Origin: Canna indica
Taxonomy: Eukaryota; Streptophyta; Magnoliopsida; Zingiberales; Cannaceae
Direction of reading: 5' to 3'
NCBI GenBank assembly: GCA_034359265.1
Contig: CP136890.1
Coordinates: 35,010,501-35,074,500, forward strand
DNA length: 64,000 bases
Below, piece after piece: positions 34,101 to 45,763 of the stretch; the stretch's first letter is position 1, and the number at the start of each line of letters is the position of its first letter. The position numbers and the translations under genes were made by a program. The notes under the pieces were generated by a model, which did not search any database, had not been told where the DNA came from, and was given only the letters and a program-made list of their open reading frames with translations.

Positions 34101-37100
34101 TAGTGCCACAAATTGGAATAAGATTACAATTTGATATTGCTACTATTTCAATCCAAATAGCCAAAAATGACAGTAACTTTTTTTTCGAATAGTAGTCCCA
34201 GTGTCCCACGTTATTATTATTTCAAAGAAGTTTTGAAACAGATGATGGAAAAAGAGAGAGGAGAGTGACTTTCAACACTTCAAATTCTCTCCCTTCCATA
34301 GCTCCACAAGGCAGGCAAAAAGAAAGAGTAATAGGACTTGCTTTCATTTTTTTTAGTTCTTTCTTTGTTGAGATTGAAATCGACGTTCTTTTGAAAAGGG
34401 GCAGGTAGTTTGCACGCAGGCAAAACTTCTTCATGAAAGGAGTTCCTTACTTTTCTTTCATAGGTTTCTTAATGACTAGTCATTCGTTTGAAGCCTTAAG
34501 AAAGCGGCCGTTTTTTTTTCACCATAGGTTTTCCCGAAATTACCTACAAGCTATCACCATAGGTTTTCCCGAAATTGCAAAGTTGATATCTTTCTCCTTC
34601 TTGTGGAATATTATGTTGTTCCAAATGAGCATATGCTCCAGCACCACACAATTGCTAAGATCGTCATTTTGGAACTAGGTGGAACCTGCCCTCATTGGTA
34701 TCTGGGATTGTTGGGCTTGACAACCCTTTTGTGCGGCACATGAGGTACCATCATGCCAGAGCGACTGGGCAAGACTCGAAGAGATGTGATTGTGTCTCCT
34801 CAACATGCAGGAGTCATCCTCGATCTGCGTGCCATGCAGCACCAATCTTGCTTTTGTTGGTAGTCGTTGCTTGATAATGATCCAGGTTAGGATCTTCATC
34901 TTGCGGGGGCATCTAGCTTTCCATAGTTTGTTGAGACCATCTAGCGCGACTCCTTTCTCCCAGTAGTATCTGCCGGAACTACTCTAAGCTAGATGACACA
35001 CTGTTTTAGTGGCATCGAAGGCCTCCGCCACCTTGATTTGTCGACACATGCTGAACAGGTCCGGAAAGAAAAACCAAGCTGGTGTTTCTGTGCCAATGGT
35101 TGAGTCAAAAGAGTGTGTCAGCGTCCATTGCCTAAGTGGGACTGTAGGCCAAGGCTAAAAGGGGTCTTTACGACATAGATGCCCTTCCAAACACTAAACC
35201 AGCTCGCGGAGGAGAACGTGTTTTGCTAACCCTTGTGACTGAAGTACATGTAGTTGGCCCTATATATGGTCCCTGTGTTGTGCTATCTCCCACCACCATC
35301 GTCCCAATCTGGCGATGTTGTGTAATCTGAGGTTGATGATGCCAAGACCTCCATTTTTCTTAAGGCTAGTAACATCCTCCCAATTGACAAGGGCCTTGAT
35401 GGTAGTCCTCGTTTCACAACTGCACCGGAGAAATGTTCGCCGCCTCTTGTCGAGTTGTTTTAGCACCCATTTGGGGGCTTTGAAGACAACTAGGAAGTGA
35501 CCTGCCAAAATGTTGATGACATTGTTGATCAGGATGATCCTTCCTCCTCTGGAGAAAAATCGGCCTTTCCAAGTGGCCAATTTTTGACCTATTGCCTGAA
35601 TAATTGGGTAGTAGTCCTCTCTGCATAACTTGTCACTCTTTAGCGACAGTCCTAGATATTTGAGGGGGAAGTTTTTTGTTTTGCACCTAGTTCCCTAGCG
35701 ATCTCCTTTGCCCTTATGTTGTTGTCAAGGAGATGGATCACTGCTGTCTTGGCGTAGTTAATTGCGAGCCCGATTGTGAGCTGTAATGCTATTAAGAGGA
35801 TTCAGAGGTCGCTTATGTCATCTGGGTTACCTTTGTTGAAGATCATAAAGTCATCTGAATTTTCCACTGATGCCTACCTCGTTCGCTGCCCTCATGAACT
35901 TGGAGAAGACGTCTGCAATGAGGATGAAGAGGTATGGAGAGAGGGGTCCCCTGATGAAGGCCCCTTCTGTGCTTAAGCCAAGGTCTTGGCTCACGATTCA
36001 AAAGCACGACAGACTTGCAGGAGTTTAGGATCTTTAAATCCAGCAAATCCAAGTCTCTAGGAAGCCCTCTGGCAGAGCAAGAACAGTAAGTAAGAAGTCC
36101 CAAGTCGCAGGAAATGCTATCAAATGCTTTGGCCATATCGAGTTTGATTAGGATTGCATTTATTTTTTATTGTTTGCAATGGTGGATTAGTTCGTCCGCC
36201 GCCATGAAATTGTTGTGTAGATCTACCGGATAAAAAAGCACACCGAGTAGAGTTGATCAAACTTTCTATTTATGGTTTCAGTCTTGCAGCCAGGATTCTA
36301 CCAACAATTTTTGGGATCAGGCTGAGATCAGGCTGATAGGGCAGAAGGAGGCTATGTCGATTGCGACTTCTACTTTTGGTAGTAAGGAAATGTAGGCTTT
36401 GTTGACTGTGCTCCTGTCTGCGCTGCCAAACAACATATTTTCCATTAGGTCTTCCATGTTTGTGCCGATAATATCCCAGGTAGCCACGAAATACTCTGCG
36501 ATAAGATCATCCAAGCCCGGCAACTTGTCCCTAGTGAGGCTCTTAATGGAGCGGATAATTTCCTTCTACATGAGGGGAGAGCAAGGTTGGAGAGATCAGA
36601 AGGCGGGTCACAGTATAAGCGGTTCCACAAGAGTTCCCGTGTGCTAATCGTTGGTATGCCTAGAAGTCGTTTGAAGTGATAAGTGCACAACCGCTTTGCG
36701 TCGTTGTAGTTGCAGCGATTGTTTGTCCCGCAATGTTGAATGTTGTGAATCCAATTCCTTTTATGTCTGCTGGAGGCGACTCTGTGGAAGAACTTGGTGT
36801 TTCGGTCTCTATCCCGCTGCCATCGTTATTTTGCTCGCTGTTTCCAAAAAGCATGTTCAACATTGAGGCAGTGCTCGAGTTCACTCCTAAGGGCTCGGAG
36901 CCTATGAGCATCAGAGGTCAGGTGAGCCGCCCCTACTTCAGGCTTTAGAGTACCCCGTTCGCACTCAATGTTGTCGGTATGTGATCTCTTGGTGGATCTG
37001 AGGTTCTTTGCCCAGCCTTTAGTTTGCTAAATGATTCCGAGAAGATAAGGAACATTGAAATCTTCTCTGCACTAATTTACCATGGTTGGTTTTGAGAAGT

Positions 37101-38248
37101 TTTCATTGGTCTTAAAATATGCATTTAACTTTGTTAGGCAAATAATGGTGCAGTTGTTCATCATATTTTTTAGTTGCTATGCATCAAGGCATTTTGAGCT
37201 TTAAACTTTTGATATAATATATTGATCAGACTGAATTGAGTGGTCTTGTAAACCTTACAATTTTCTTAAATATACTAGAAGACTGGTCTATTGAATGGAG
37301 GATTGGAGGTACTTCTTTGACAATTGTGATGCTTCTCTTCAATATTTGAAAAATTAGAGTTTTTATATTTTCTGTTTGAAGTAACGGTCAGTCTTTCATG
37401 TTTCGGTCACAATTAATCAATTATTAATTGGGTTAAGCAGGCAAAAATGCATATTATATTCATATTTTGAATGTACCAGCAAGTCTTCATTCAAGTTATT
37501 GTTTAATTTGCATCATATGCAGTACATTTCGCAGTTTTGGGATTTGTCATATACTATTATTATTTCTTGTTGGTCTTGTACTCCCGAGGGGAGAACTTAG
37601 TCTCCACAATCGAGCTTCGTCATAGATTGTGTTATATGCATCTAGATTGAATCAAGTCAGCACAATCCTGTGTGAATATTCCTGAAAAAAGTTATTATAT
37701 TTAAATACCCTCAACATGATCCTGGTTTAATATGTACTGGTATATATATGCAGGAATACATAAATATTGCCAGAAAATTTGATCTCTCCCCTGCATCTCT
37801 AGCAATAGGTATCCTACTTGATCTTTTCTACTCATTTTCGATGCAAACATCCATAATGTTCATTCATGCTATATATATTTCTGATGTTCATAATTTTGTA
37901 TGACATAAACTTTAATAGTTTTCCTTATTCAGATGTCATATTCTGATAATTATGTTCCAGAAACCCTTTTCTACATCTGGCATCTCCCAAGCTCATTTGA
38001 TTTTACACAGCGACCTCATTCAATTTAATAGTTCTAGTCAGTTGTAGATTTTGTTCTGATTTTAAGCATCCATTTCTTTCTTTGCAGCATTTGTGTTGAT
38101 TCACCCTCTTGTAGCAAGTGTTGTTTTTGGTGCGACAAGACTTTGGCAACTTAAGGAGGTTGTTGAAGCTTCTAAAATCCATGTTACAGCAGAAATGATT
38201 GCTGATATCAACAGAGTTCATGCAAGATATCCAAATCCTTGTCCTTGA
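31141..38248 (+). CDS. Aldo/keto reductase (Tas-like), 12 exons, 357 aa
   Basis: This is an NADPH-dependent oxidoreductase of the aldo/keto reductase superfamily; the physiological substrate is unknown. Exons: 31141-31198, 31303-31402, 31514-31622, 31891-31979, 32346-32402, 32501-32609, 32697-32798, 32884-32948, 33336-33439, 33518-33582, 37754-37808, 38088-38248. All introns are GT-AG and the sum is 1074 bp in one open frame. The catalytic tetrad is visible: Asp and Tyr in NFLDTAEMYP, Lys in VLATKVAG, His in YQIHWPDR. The QGRSEEYISSW, KIRYIGLSNETPYGV and C-terminal VVFGATRLWQLKE (cofactor phosphate loop) segments match the Tas-like subgroup also found in plastids and bacteria. No N-terminal transit peptide is encoded in frame upstream of ATG 31141 (TAA at 31117), so a cytosolic enzyme is likely unless another first exon exists. 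Intron 10 is 4171 bp because of a LINE insertion, yet both splice sites are intact. Confidence 0.95.
34200..36950 (-). mobile_element. LINE (L1-like) insertion in reductase intron 10, antisense to the gene
   Basis: Minus-strand fragments follow LINE ORF2 order. GLDDLIAEYFVATWDIIG and SLLPKVEVAIDIASFCPISL lie at about 36360-36520. AKAFDSISCDLGLL is near 36100-36130. ATWKGRFFSRGGRIILINNV, APKWVLKQLDKRRRTFL and GGLGIINLRLHNIARLGRWWWE lie at 35280-35580. The zf-RVT part, RLPTKARLVLHG with paired Cys/His, is near 34700-34900. Frameshifts are many. Exact ends were not fixed: a T-run near 34177 could be the reverse of a poly-A tail, and the upstream end is near 36950. A duplicated 'caccataggttttcccgaaa' lies at about 34520 and 34556. 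Confidence 0.85.
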
Positions 38249-38285
38249 TTATGCCATAGTATTAATTTAATTTACTATTCTAAAT

Positions 38286-38291
38286 AATAAA
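38286..38291 (+). terminator. Candidate polyadenylation signal of the reductase gene
   Basis: AATAAA lies 38 bases after the stop codon, inside AT-rich DNA. Plant poly(A) signals are loose, so this is only a likely one. Confidence 0.4.
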
Positions 38292-38299
38292 CTTTAACA

Positions 38300-39392
38300 G
38301 ATGCCGTTTTGAGTGCCTTTAACCAATCTTCACACAGGAAAAAGTCAAAACGACTTAGTTCTGTAAATTCTATGTCTTAGGCTTAGGTAGTTTAATTGCA
38401 ATATTTGCATGCTGTACTTTCTTTCTTCTTGGGGATTGGATTATTGGATATGCTCATTTGGCGATCATTTCTTGGTATTAGATGCACTATTATTTTTACA
38501 GATTTTTGATGTGTTTTATACACTGCGATGGCATACGAATTTATCATTCATAATCACGGTTTCCTACTGGATGATAGATAATTTATTTTGTTGCTTAGAA
38601 ACGGCAAATTATTGCTGTTGTAAAGGTGGTGGTGTACTTGTCACTGAAAGATGCATACCCTTTTACATTTAAGCAAAACCCGTCCACTAGACAGTTGCAC
38701 TTATCAAAATTGTGTAGGTTTTAGAAATTGATCTCTATTGAAAAACAATGATACAAAGTTTGGAAGGGACTTATTTAGCAGTGCTTTACATGAGTGTCAT
38801 ATAGATTTTGGGAGACTTCCCATTGTGGCTGTGTTATATACAAAGAAAAATTCTGACATATTTATCATCACATCTGATCCGACTTGTACAAATAGTGAAA
38901 TACTAATTTGGGAGACTGTGGCTGTGTGGGAGAAAGAGAACAATGGGTGGGTGTGAAATATTTGAAATACTAAACCTTAATTAAAATACCGAATCCTAAT
39001 TAAAATAAGATAAAAAAACATTGAACCCTAATTAAAATAAGATAAGGTTATTTTTGTAGATATGGATAATACGAGAGATATTTTGGTAACTTCATATTTA
39101 ATGGGTTTGGGATGAATTTTAGCGTAAAATCTTGAATCCTTATCAAATTCTACAGGATTTTTACCTCAAAATTATATACCCTTCTCACGACCCAACGGGA
39201 AAAATTTGCTAATAACCTATTAGGGTTTAAGACGGGTGAAATATTCATTTACACAAATCTGTTGCCATCCCTGTGTGGTGTCAAATAGTCGACGATTCAT
39301 TGCAATAGCCGATAGGCTCGTCTTAATGTGGCTTTCGCACATGGAGGCTTGTTGATATTTTCATTGTTGGTGGCTATTTTTTAAAGAATTAT
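38300..39392. other. Intergenic DNA, no gene seen
   Basis: Short open frames at 38409-38672 and 38738-38956 have no recognisable domain or codon pattern. The first part may be 3' untranslated or downstream sequence of the reductase. The phrase 'accctaattaaaataagata' occurs twice near 38990-39050. Confidence 0.5.
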
Positions 39393-40400
39393 TATTAAAT
39401 ATATTTTAATTTTTAGAATTTTTTTAACTATATCCCGACATTTTATTTATACCAATATGGTACTTCAATTTCAATCTATTTCAATTATATTTTAACGTCA
39501 AGGAGGTGTCAATTTTGTCAAGATGTTGACGTTGTCATATTAGCATTCATAAATGAATAAAAATTCAAAAATATCACGTCATCAAATATTTTTTAATATG
39601 GTTCAAAATGGTTAACCACGTGATATATATCAATTTTTAATAATTTTTATAATCTATTTCAACTTTCTTTTTTCAAACTAATAGGAGTCTCGTACTTTTG
39701 ATTTATCTCAATCATATCTTACCATTGTGTTATCATCAATTTAGCTATCAAGTTGTTAAGTGACACTACCGACGTGGATCAGTAGTCCACTCAGCATTCT
39801 TAAATATATTTGAAAATAATAAAATTGTCATTTCATCTTTTTTATGAGGATTAATTATATTATATATTCTGAACTTTTTTAACTATATTTTAATTTTATT
39901 AAATATATTTTAATTTTTAGAATTTTTTTAACTATATCCCGACATTTTATTTATACCAATATGGTACTTCAATTTCAATCTATTTCAATTATATTTTAAC
40001 GTCAAGGAGGTGTCAATTTTGTCAAGATGTTGACGTTGTCATATTAGCATTCATAAATGAATAAAAATTCAAAAATATCACGTCATCAAATATTTTTTAA
40101 TATGGTTCAAAATGGTTAACCACATGATATATATCAATTTTTAATAATTTTTATAATCTATTTCAACTTTCTTTTTTCAAACTAATAGGAGTCTCGTACT
40201 TTTGATTTATCTCAATCATATCTTACCATTGTGTTATCATCAATTTAGCTATCAAGTTGTTAAGTGACACTACCGACGTGGATCAGTAGTCCACTCAGCA
40301 TTCTTAAATATATTTGAAAATAATAAAATTGTCATTTCATCTTTTTTATGAGGATTAATTATATTATATATCCTGAACTTAGGAGTTTCTCTAATGATAT
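39393..40400. repeat. 504-bp tandem duplication
   Basis: The stretch 39393-39896 is followed directly by a nearly identical copy at 39897-40400. Matching text starts at 'ttaaatatattttaattttt' and the offset is 504 bp. I noticed only isolated differences, such as accacgtgat against accacatgat, so the duplication is recent. More diverged relatives of the same unit follow at about 40380-40768 ('ggttaattacattgtatatt', 'caacttttatttaatttcaa'), so this is a growing array. No coding potential. Confidence 0.92.
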
Positions 40401-40768
40401 TTTAACTTTTTATTTGTACTAATAGGGTACTCCAACTTTTATTTAATTTCAATTATATCCCACCATTAAATAGACGTGAGATATACTATATAAGTCAATA
40501 GCATAGTCAACACATTTAAATATAATAAAAAATATAAAATTATCATGTCAACGTACTTAGAATCAATAACAAATAAGGTTAATTACATTGTATATTCTGA
40601 ATTTTGGAAGTTTTTTCAATTATATCCTAACTTTTTATTTATTCCAATAAGGTACTCTAACTTGTATTTTGTTTTACACTATCAGTAGTCCAATCAGCAC
40701 ATTAAAATATAATAAAAAATATAAAATTATCATGTCAGCATACATAATGAATACTGAATGAAAAATAA

Positions 40769-41031
40769 AATTATACTCTTGGTTCCTATAGTTTGGGCCA
40801 ATTTGGAATTTAGTCCCTACATTTCAAAATTTTGATTTTTGGTCCCTCTAATTACACTCCGTTAGTCAGCTAATTTCTGTCGTCTATAGTTGACCTAATG
40901 CTGTTAAGTTTTAACTGACGTGGCACATTTATAAAAACGTGGTTGATAACGTGGCAAGTGTCAAAAAATGAAATCAAATGTAGAAACTAAAAGTTAAATT
41001 GACCCAAACTATAGGGACCAAAAGTATGGTT
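40769..41031. mobile_element. MITE-like element with ~30-bp inverted ends
   Basis: The left end (tatactcttggttcctatag then tttgggccaattt) is inverted at the right end (aaattgacccaaactatagg then gaccaaaagtatgg). The interior has 'gacgtggcacatttataaaa' and a palindromic feel, like the 'ggtccctatagttt' family also seen at 45764-46926. The right end abuts a run of about 18 T. No clear target duplication. Confidence 0.6.
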
Positions 41032-41731
41032 TTTTTTTTTTTTTTTTATTTCAGCTGCCACCTACACATCTCTTAGCCGGCCTTTTCAGCCGCCTACCAC
41101 CTGAAGACGCATGCCGACTCTTCTTCAACCATTTGTCCTCATCGCTGCCCATCCTCATTTGCTGGTGATGACCTCGCAGACACCGGACAATGTGAAGGCA
41201 ACCGAGATCATGACAGATGCATGATGAAGAGGCGCGCGATATGCTGCAAGGCGCGCCTATCAGAACTCGATTGCGCCGCTTGCACTGCGCGACCATTATC
41301 GATGATTTGTAAGATGCTTGCAACCAACGTCGAGCGGCGAGTAGGAGGGATGTGGTCGGCTGCCGCCCATGCACGTTGTCGACCATCTAGAATCGTGCGC
41401 ATGGAATCCAACCTGCACATGGAGTTCCACAGACACATGGAGTCCCGCTGACCACCAAGAACAGTTGAGTTCACCAGAACCTCGCCGTTGTCTACTGTTT
41501 GACGAGATCAGTTTGATGCATACGATGCTTGTGCAACTTTCGACCACCATTGGTCGCCCCGGTATTCGTCAAAGACAACGCTGCACCGTCATGTTGCATT
41601 GGATCTTATGGAAACAACATTGATCTCTTCCCCTCTACTAGCTAAAGCCGCATACTTGATGAGCGAAAAGGTCAGCGAGACTGGTGAACGCGGCTGTTCT
41701 TTCCTCTTCTTTCTCCTTACAAAGTATATCC
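41032..41731. other. Unidentified DNA with overlapping short open frames
   Basis: Open frames of 76-111 codons overlap on both strands (41051-41623). None has a domain I recognise, and reading on both strands suggests composition rather than a gene. The segment lies between a MITE and a solo LTR. Confidence 0.4.
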
Positions 41732-42389
41732 TGTTGGCTTAAGGTTTTCTACCTTGGTCTTAATCTCGGTTTTGATGATAACAAACATGGAACTAATGTT
41801 TCATTGAGAAATCTTTCAAGTTCCATATCGATTAGCGCTCGACGTCTGCAATCGGAAAAATCAAAAAATCGGAAGGACATTGGTCGACGCGCTCGAATTC
41901 GTCGGGAAACTAGAGTATAGATTTAGGGTGTCTAGTTTATATTGTAAAATCCTCATGATGATGCATAAGAACCCAAAAACCATCCCCGAATTCCAAAATA
42001 TGAAAACTTGAAAACCGTCCTGAGATAACCTAGGGAGCTTGGAGGGCCATATGACCTAAATAGTTTCCTAACATAAAAAATGGCGGTAATTGTTCCTTGG
42101 GTTAAAATTAGATAATGAGGTATTTTTAAAGAATTTTTGGAAGCCTTTAGCCTACCCATTCTTGACTCGAAAAATTAGAAAATTTCCATTTTCAAAAAAT
42201 TTGTACTAGGCCCTAAAAACTAGATTTTGATTCTTAAGTATTTTAATTTTTAAGATATTTTTATTGAATCCAAATGGGGGTAATCCTTATATAACATTTA
42301 TTAACTTAAAATTAATAAATGTTATATAAGTAGACTTAGTGAAGACGAAACTAGAAAACGAACAAACAAAACCAAACTGCCCAGTCCAG

Positions 42390-42625
42390 TCCAGGTTCGA
42401 TCGACCGGTCGATCGACCAAATGCTGCCAAAAACTGGCAGTAGGTAATTCGGTCGACCGGTCAGTCGACCGAAGTGTGCCAAAATTTGGCAGTGCGTGCG
42501 TCGGACGACCGGATTGCAGATTGCTGAAGTCGCGACTCATTCGATCGACCCGTCGGTCGACCGAACAATGCGATTAGAGCCAGTGGTCGCTGGGCGATCG
42601 ATCGGTCGATCGACCGATGATTGAA
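42390..42625. repeat. Palindromic GATCGACC clusters in the LTR
   Basis: Four clusters (near 42398, 42450, 42540 and 42597) each pair (g/c)gatcgacc with its own complement around an ACCGGT or ACCCGT centre, spaced by 50-90 bp. They lie upstream of the TATA-like box, a place suited to enhancer-type protein binding. Function is inferred. Confidence 0.75.
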
Positions 42626-42682
42626 CGATGGAAACAGCTAGTTTTTCACCCGTTGAGCCAGCTGTTTTGTTCCATTTCTTCT

Positions 42683-42698
42683 TGGCTCTATAAATATC
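42683..42698 (+). promoter_or_regulatory. TATA-like box of the solo LTR
   Basis: The text ggctctataaatatcc contains TATAAATA at a suitable place in the LTR, downstream of the palindromes. It is a candidate promoter for read-out transcription into 43.4 kb and beyond. Confidence 0.5.
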
Positions 42699-43451
42699 CA
42701 TGCCTAAGCCTTCCTAAGACACTTTTGATCACTCCAAAACTTTATTGAGCCATCCTTGATCAATTCCAAGGCACTTTTGATCACTCCAAAACCTTAGCTT
42801 TGATATCTCATCCCTTTGATTGAGCCTTACCTTTATTGTTTCATCATCAAAGGCATCAAGAGGAAGCTAAGAATCTTGTTGTGGAGCTACGTACTTCATT
42901 GGTTGATTTATTGCTCCATTTTTTGGTGTATTTTATTATTTATTTCATTATAACTGAACTTGTGTAAACCTAGATTGCTAGGTTTGATTGAGTTGGTGGT
43001 TGCCTTGGTGTTAAGGCTTAAACCCACCGTTGTAAATGTAGTTTACTAGGATTAGTTGAGTTGTCTCTTAGGTTGAGATGGAAGAGTGCTTTCGGTAAGA
43101 AGACGGAGACTTCCGGGTGTGGAAGTGTCTTAGGTTGAGAGCGAGACTCTTCGGGTCAAAGTCCTCGTTGTAAGGGAAACAATATTAATCTAGTAAATCT
43201 AAGTTTGAAAATCCTAAGCGGGGTGCTTATGTAGTGGAGTAGCCATTGGGACCGAACCACTATAAATCATCGTGTTTGCATTGTTTCTTCTTGTGTTTGC
43301 TTAATTAGCATATTCACTTTGCTTCCGCTTTTTATTGAATTTGTTAAATTGCCTAAGTAACTAAGTAAACGATTAAAATCAGAATTATGCAAATTGATTA
43401 GTAAACATACTATTCACCCCCATCTAGTGTGTCATTTCACCCAACATATCC

Positions 43452-43961
43452 AAATAAGATTATTTTTTTTCTTTCATTCTCTTCTCTTCTCTTCTCTTTC
43501 CTTTCTTTCCCTTCCATTCCTCTTATTGATCTTTATCCAAAGGAAACCCTAGGGTGAATAGAACTCAGCTCAAAGCATTAATGTCATTTCTTATATTACA
43601 TTAACCACACTCTCTTTCTTATATTACATTAACCACTCTCTCTTATTGTCCCTCTCCCACCTGATGCAAGGAGGTTTCTTTTAAGTATCTTGACTAAGAT
43701 ATGCTCGCTAAAAGCCTTATGTCATTAGTTTCTTTGTTAATATTCAAATTTTACAATTATCTTTTGTTAATTTTTATATTTAAAAATTATATAAATTATT
43801 CAAAATATATAATATTCAATTTGATCATGAAAAAAATACAAAGAGATTTTTTTATCATTTTAACATATATAGTACAGTGTTATAACGAAATAAACGCTGG
43901 ACAAGACTCTTATTCATGTCCAGTGCTTGACTCTTATAATACAAGGTGTTGTCCCATGATC
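43452..43961. other. AT-rich DNA, no gene seen
   Basis: It contains a CT-rich tract at about 43475-43525 and a repeated 'cttatattacattaaccac' at about 43590 and 43618. The open frame 43701-44033 has no recognisable domain. Confidence 0.45.
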
Positions 43962-45001
43962 TCTGTCCAGTACCACTGTCTTGTGTTAGGCATTTTACAA
44001 ATCAAATGGGCCCATCACGACAAATATGAATAGGGATGTCAACGGGGCGGGACGAGTACGGCTGGTGCCTATTCGCTATCCGCCCCGCGAAATAAACGTG
44101 TACCCGCCCTCGCGGGTATCAAAAATGGGTACCCATTTAATTACCCGCGGAGGGACGAATACCCACGAGTATTGACGGTGCCCATGATATTTTAAAAAAA
44201 TATATAAATTATAATATTTTTAATAATATTCAATTCTTCAGGTATTTTGATAACAACTTCATTTTGATACACACATAATATTTTGATAACAACATCATTA
44301 TAAAATTTTAAAACATAAAGTTGGATGATGAGAGGCTTCAAAAATTGATATATGGTGGGCAACTTGATAACAATCAATTGGACATGTACAAAGTGTTCAC
44401 GAGAAAATTACCTTTGAGTAAAGTCATTATATTACTTCTTAAAAGTGATGAGTTTAATTGGTAAATACTTTATTTTTTGTTTTTTTTAATTGTTGAACAT
44501 AGATCATCAATAAGAGGCTTAGAAATATCTTTTATACTATATAATTTGCAACTTGCAAAGAATCATTTTCCTCCTTGTTCTCTTTGAGAATGGGAAATTA
44601 TGTTTCAAACCATTTCCTCTCTTTGCAATACTCTTTTGATATACTAAAAGATCTAACTAGATAAGAGATGTCCCATTAATAAAATGGGGATATAATCCAA
44701 CTACGATATCATTATACATCAACCTCTTTGCCTTGTATAATTTGATTAAATCTTTATAATTTGCTCAGTGTGTGCAATTTGTATCTACAATATTGTTAAT
44801 TAATTCGTGGATTATGTTTTTGCATTGTTGTATGCTAGTGTATCAATATTTCTTTGGTTATTACCTGCTCTATTCTAAGTAGTATCTTTTATGCATATTG
44901 CTTATTTCCTTTTTAAAAAATGGCTGTTATTTCTGTCCAGTACCACTGTCTTGTGTTGGGCATTTTTACGAACCAAATGAACCCATCACGACGAATATGA
45001 A
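43962..45001. repeat. Rearranged 971-bp duplication next to a hAT element
   Basis: The flank tctgtccagtaccactgtc at 43962 and the first ~290 bp of the hAT element (44031-44318) recur at 44932-45001 and 45002 onward. Between the two copies lies a 0.6-kb segment (44319-44932) that matches 48329-48940. The joints are short: 'agttgg' at 44319-44324 and 'gctgttattt' at 44923-44932 are shared by both partners. The pattern fits repair by template switching to the 48-kb locus rather than simple transposition. Confidence 0.85.
44319..44932. repeat. Copy of the 48329-48940 segment
   Basis: About 614 bp nearly identical to 48329-48940 in the same orientation. It includes 'gggcaacttgataacaatca', 'gatcatcaataagaggctta' and 'ggctgttattt'. 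The flanking sequences are unrelated beyond short microhomologies. Non-coding. Confidence 0.92.
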
Positions 45002-45573
45002 TAGGGATGTTAACGGAGCGGGATGGGAACGGAGGGGGGGGGGTGCTTATCCGCTACCCGCCCCACGAAATAAACGAGTACCCACTACTCGTTTATTCCT
45101 CGCGGGTATAAAAAATGAGTACCCATTTAATTACCCGCGGGGACGGATATCCACGGGTATTGACGGGTACCCATGATATTTGAAAAATATTATAAATTAT
45201 AATATTTTAATAACATTTCAACTCTTCAAATATTTTGATAATAACTTCAAGTATAACAACTTCATTTTGATACACACAATAATTTGATAACAACATCATT
45301 ATAAGATTTCAAAATATAAAGTATATGTGTATTGAATTAGGTTAGAGTTTTTTTAGTATATGTACCAAGAGTAATATTGTAATTTATTAATTCTCGCGAG
45401 TAACGGGTACCCGCGGGTACAAGTACTATAATACCCGTACCTGCCCCATATAATAAACGTATAAGAAAAATTACCCGCGAAATTTCCGTGGGTAGGAAAC
45501 TACCCCCCATATTCATCATAAACGGGTAAATACCCGCGGGTACCCGCCTAAATGAGTAATACTGCCATCTCTA
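45002..45573. mobile_element. hAT-like non-autonomous element, 572 bp
   Basis: TAGGGATGTTAACGG at 45002 and actgccatctcta at 45573 are imperfect inverted ends. The octamer AATATGAA at 44994-45001 and 45574-45581 is a perfect 8-bp target duplication. Subterminal words cgggtacccg and tacccgcggg are repeated in both orientations. A run of nine G lies near 45036. A left-truncated copy (44031-44318, with its own AATATGAA at 44023-44030) arose by the local rearrangement. Confidence 0.92.
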
Positions 45574-45581
45574 AATATGAA

Positions 45582-45645
45582 TATATATATATATATACCG
45601 TCATCTCTCTCTCTCTCTCTCTATATATATATGAATGAAAAAACT
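45582..45645. repeat. (AT)n / (TC)n microsatellite
   Basis: Runs of alternating AT, then CT, then AT ('atatatatatat', 'ctctctctctctctct', 'atatatatat') abut the target duplication of the preceding hAT element. Confidence 0.85.
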
Positions 45646-45763
45646 ATTATATGTATGGACATGGTGCAGATATGGACACGAGTGTTTATATCCGCATTAT
45701 ATTTCACCAGTATACACATTACATTCGATCTGTATTCATATCCCATAGTTGTAATTAATAATT

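Larger units (their letters stand above)
41732..43446 (+). mobile_element. Solo LTR (1715 bp) with GATCGACC palindromes
   Basis: It begins TGTTGGCTTAAGG, ends TTTCACCCAACA, and is flanked by a perfect 5-bp target duplication, TATCC at 41727-41731 and 43447-43451. No internal region is attached, so it is a solo LTR left by unequal recombination. At 42390-42625 it contains four spaced palindromic clusters such as gatcgaccggtcgatcgacc. A TATA-like 'ggctctataaatatcc' at about 42683-42698 is the likely LTR promoter. The related truncated copy at 25262-25873 is in reverse orientation. Copia type is likely from the ends. Confidence 0.93.

Noticed and set aside
41051..41623. Possible gene between a MITE and a solo LTR
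   Set aside because: Five overlapping frames on both strands, none with a known domain or intron structure; composition effect is more likely.
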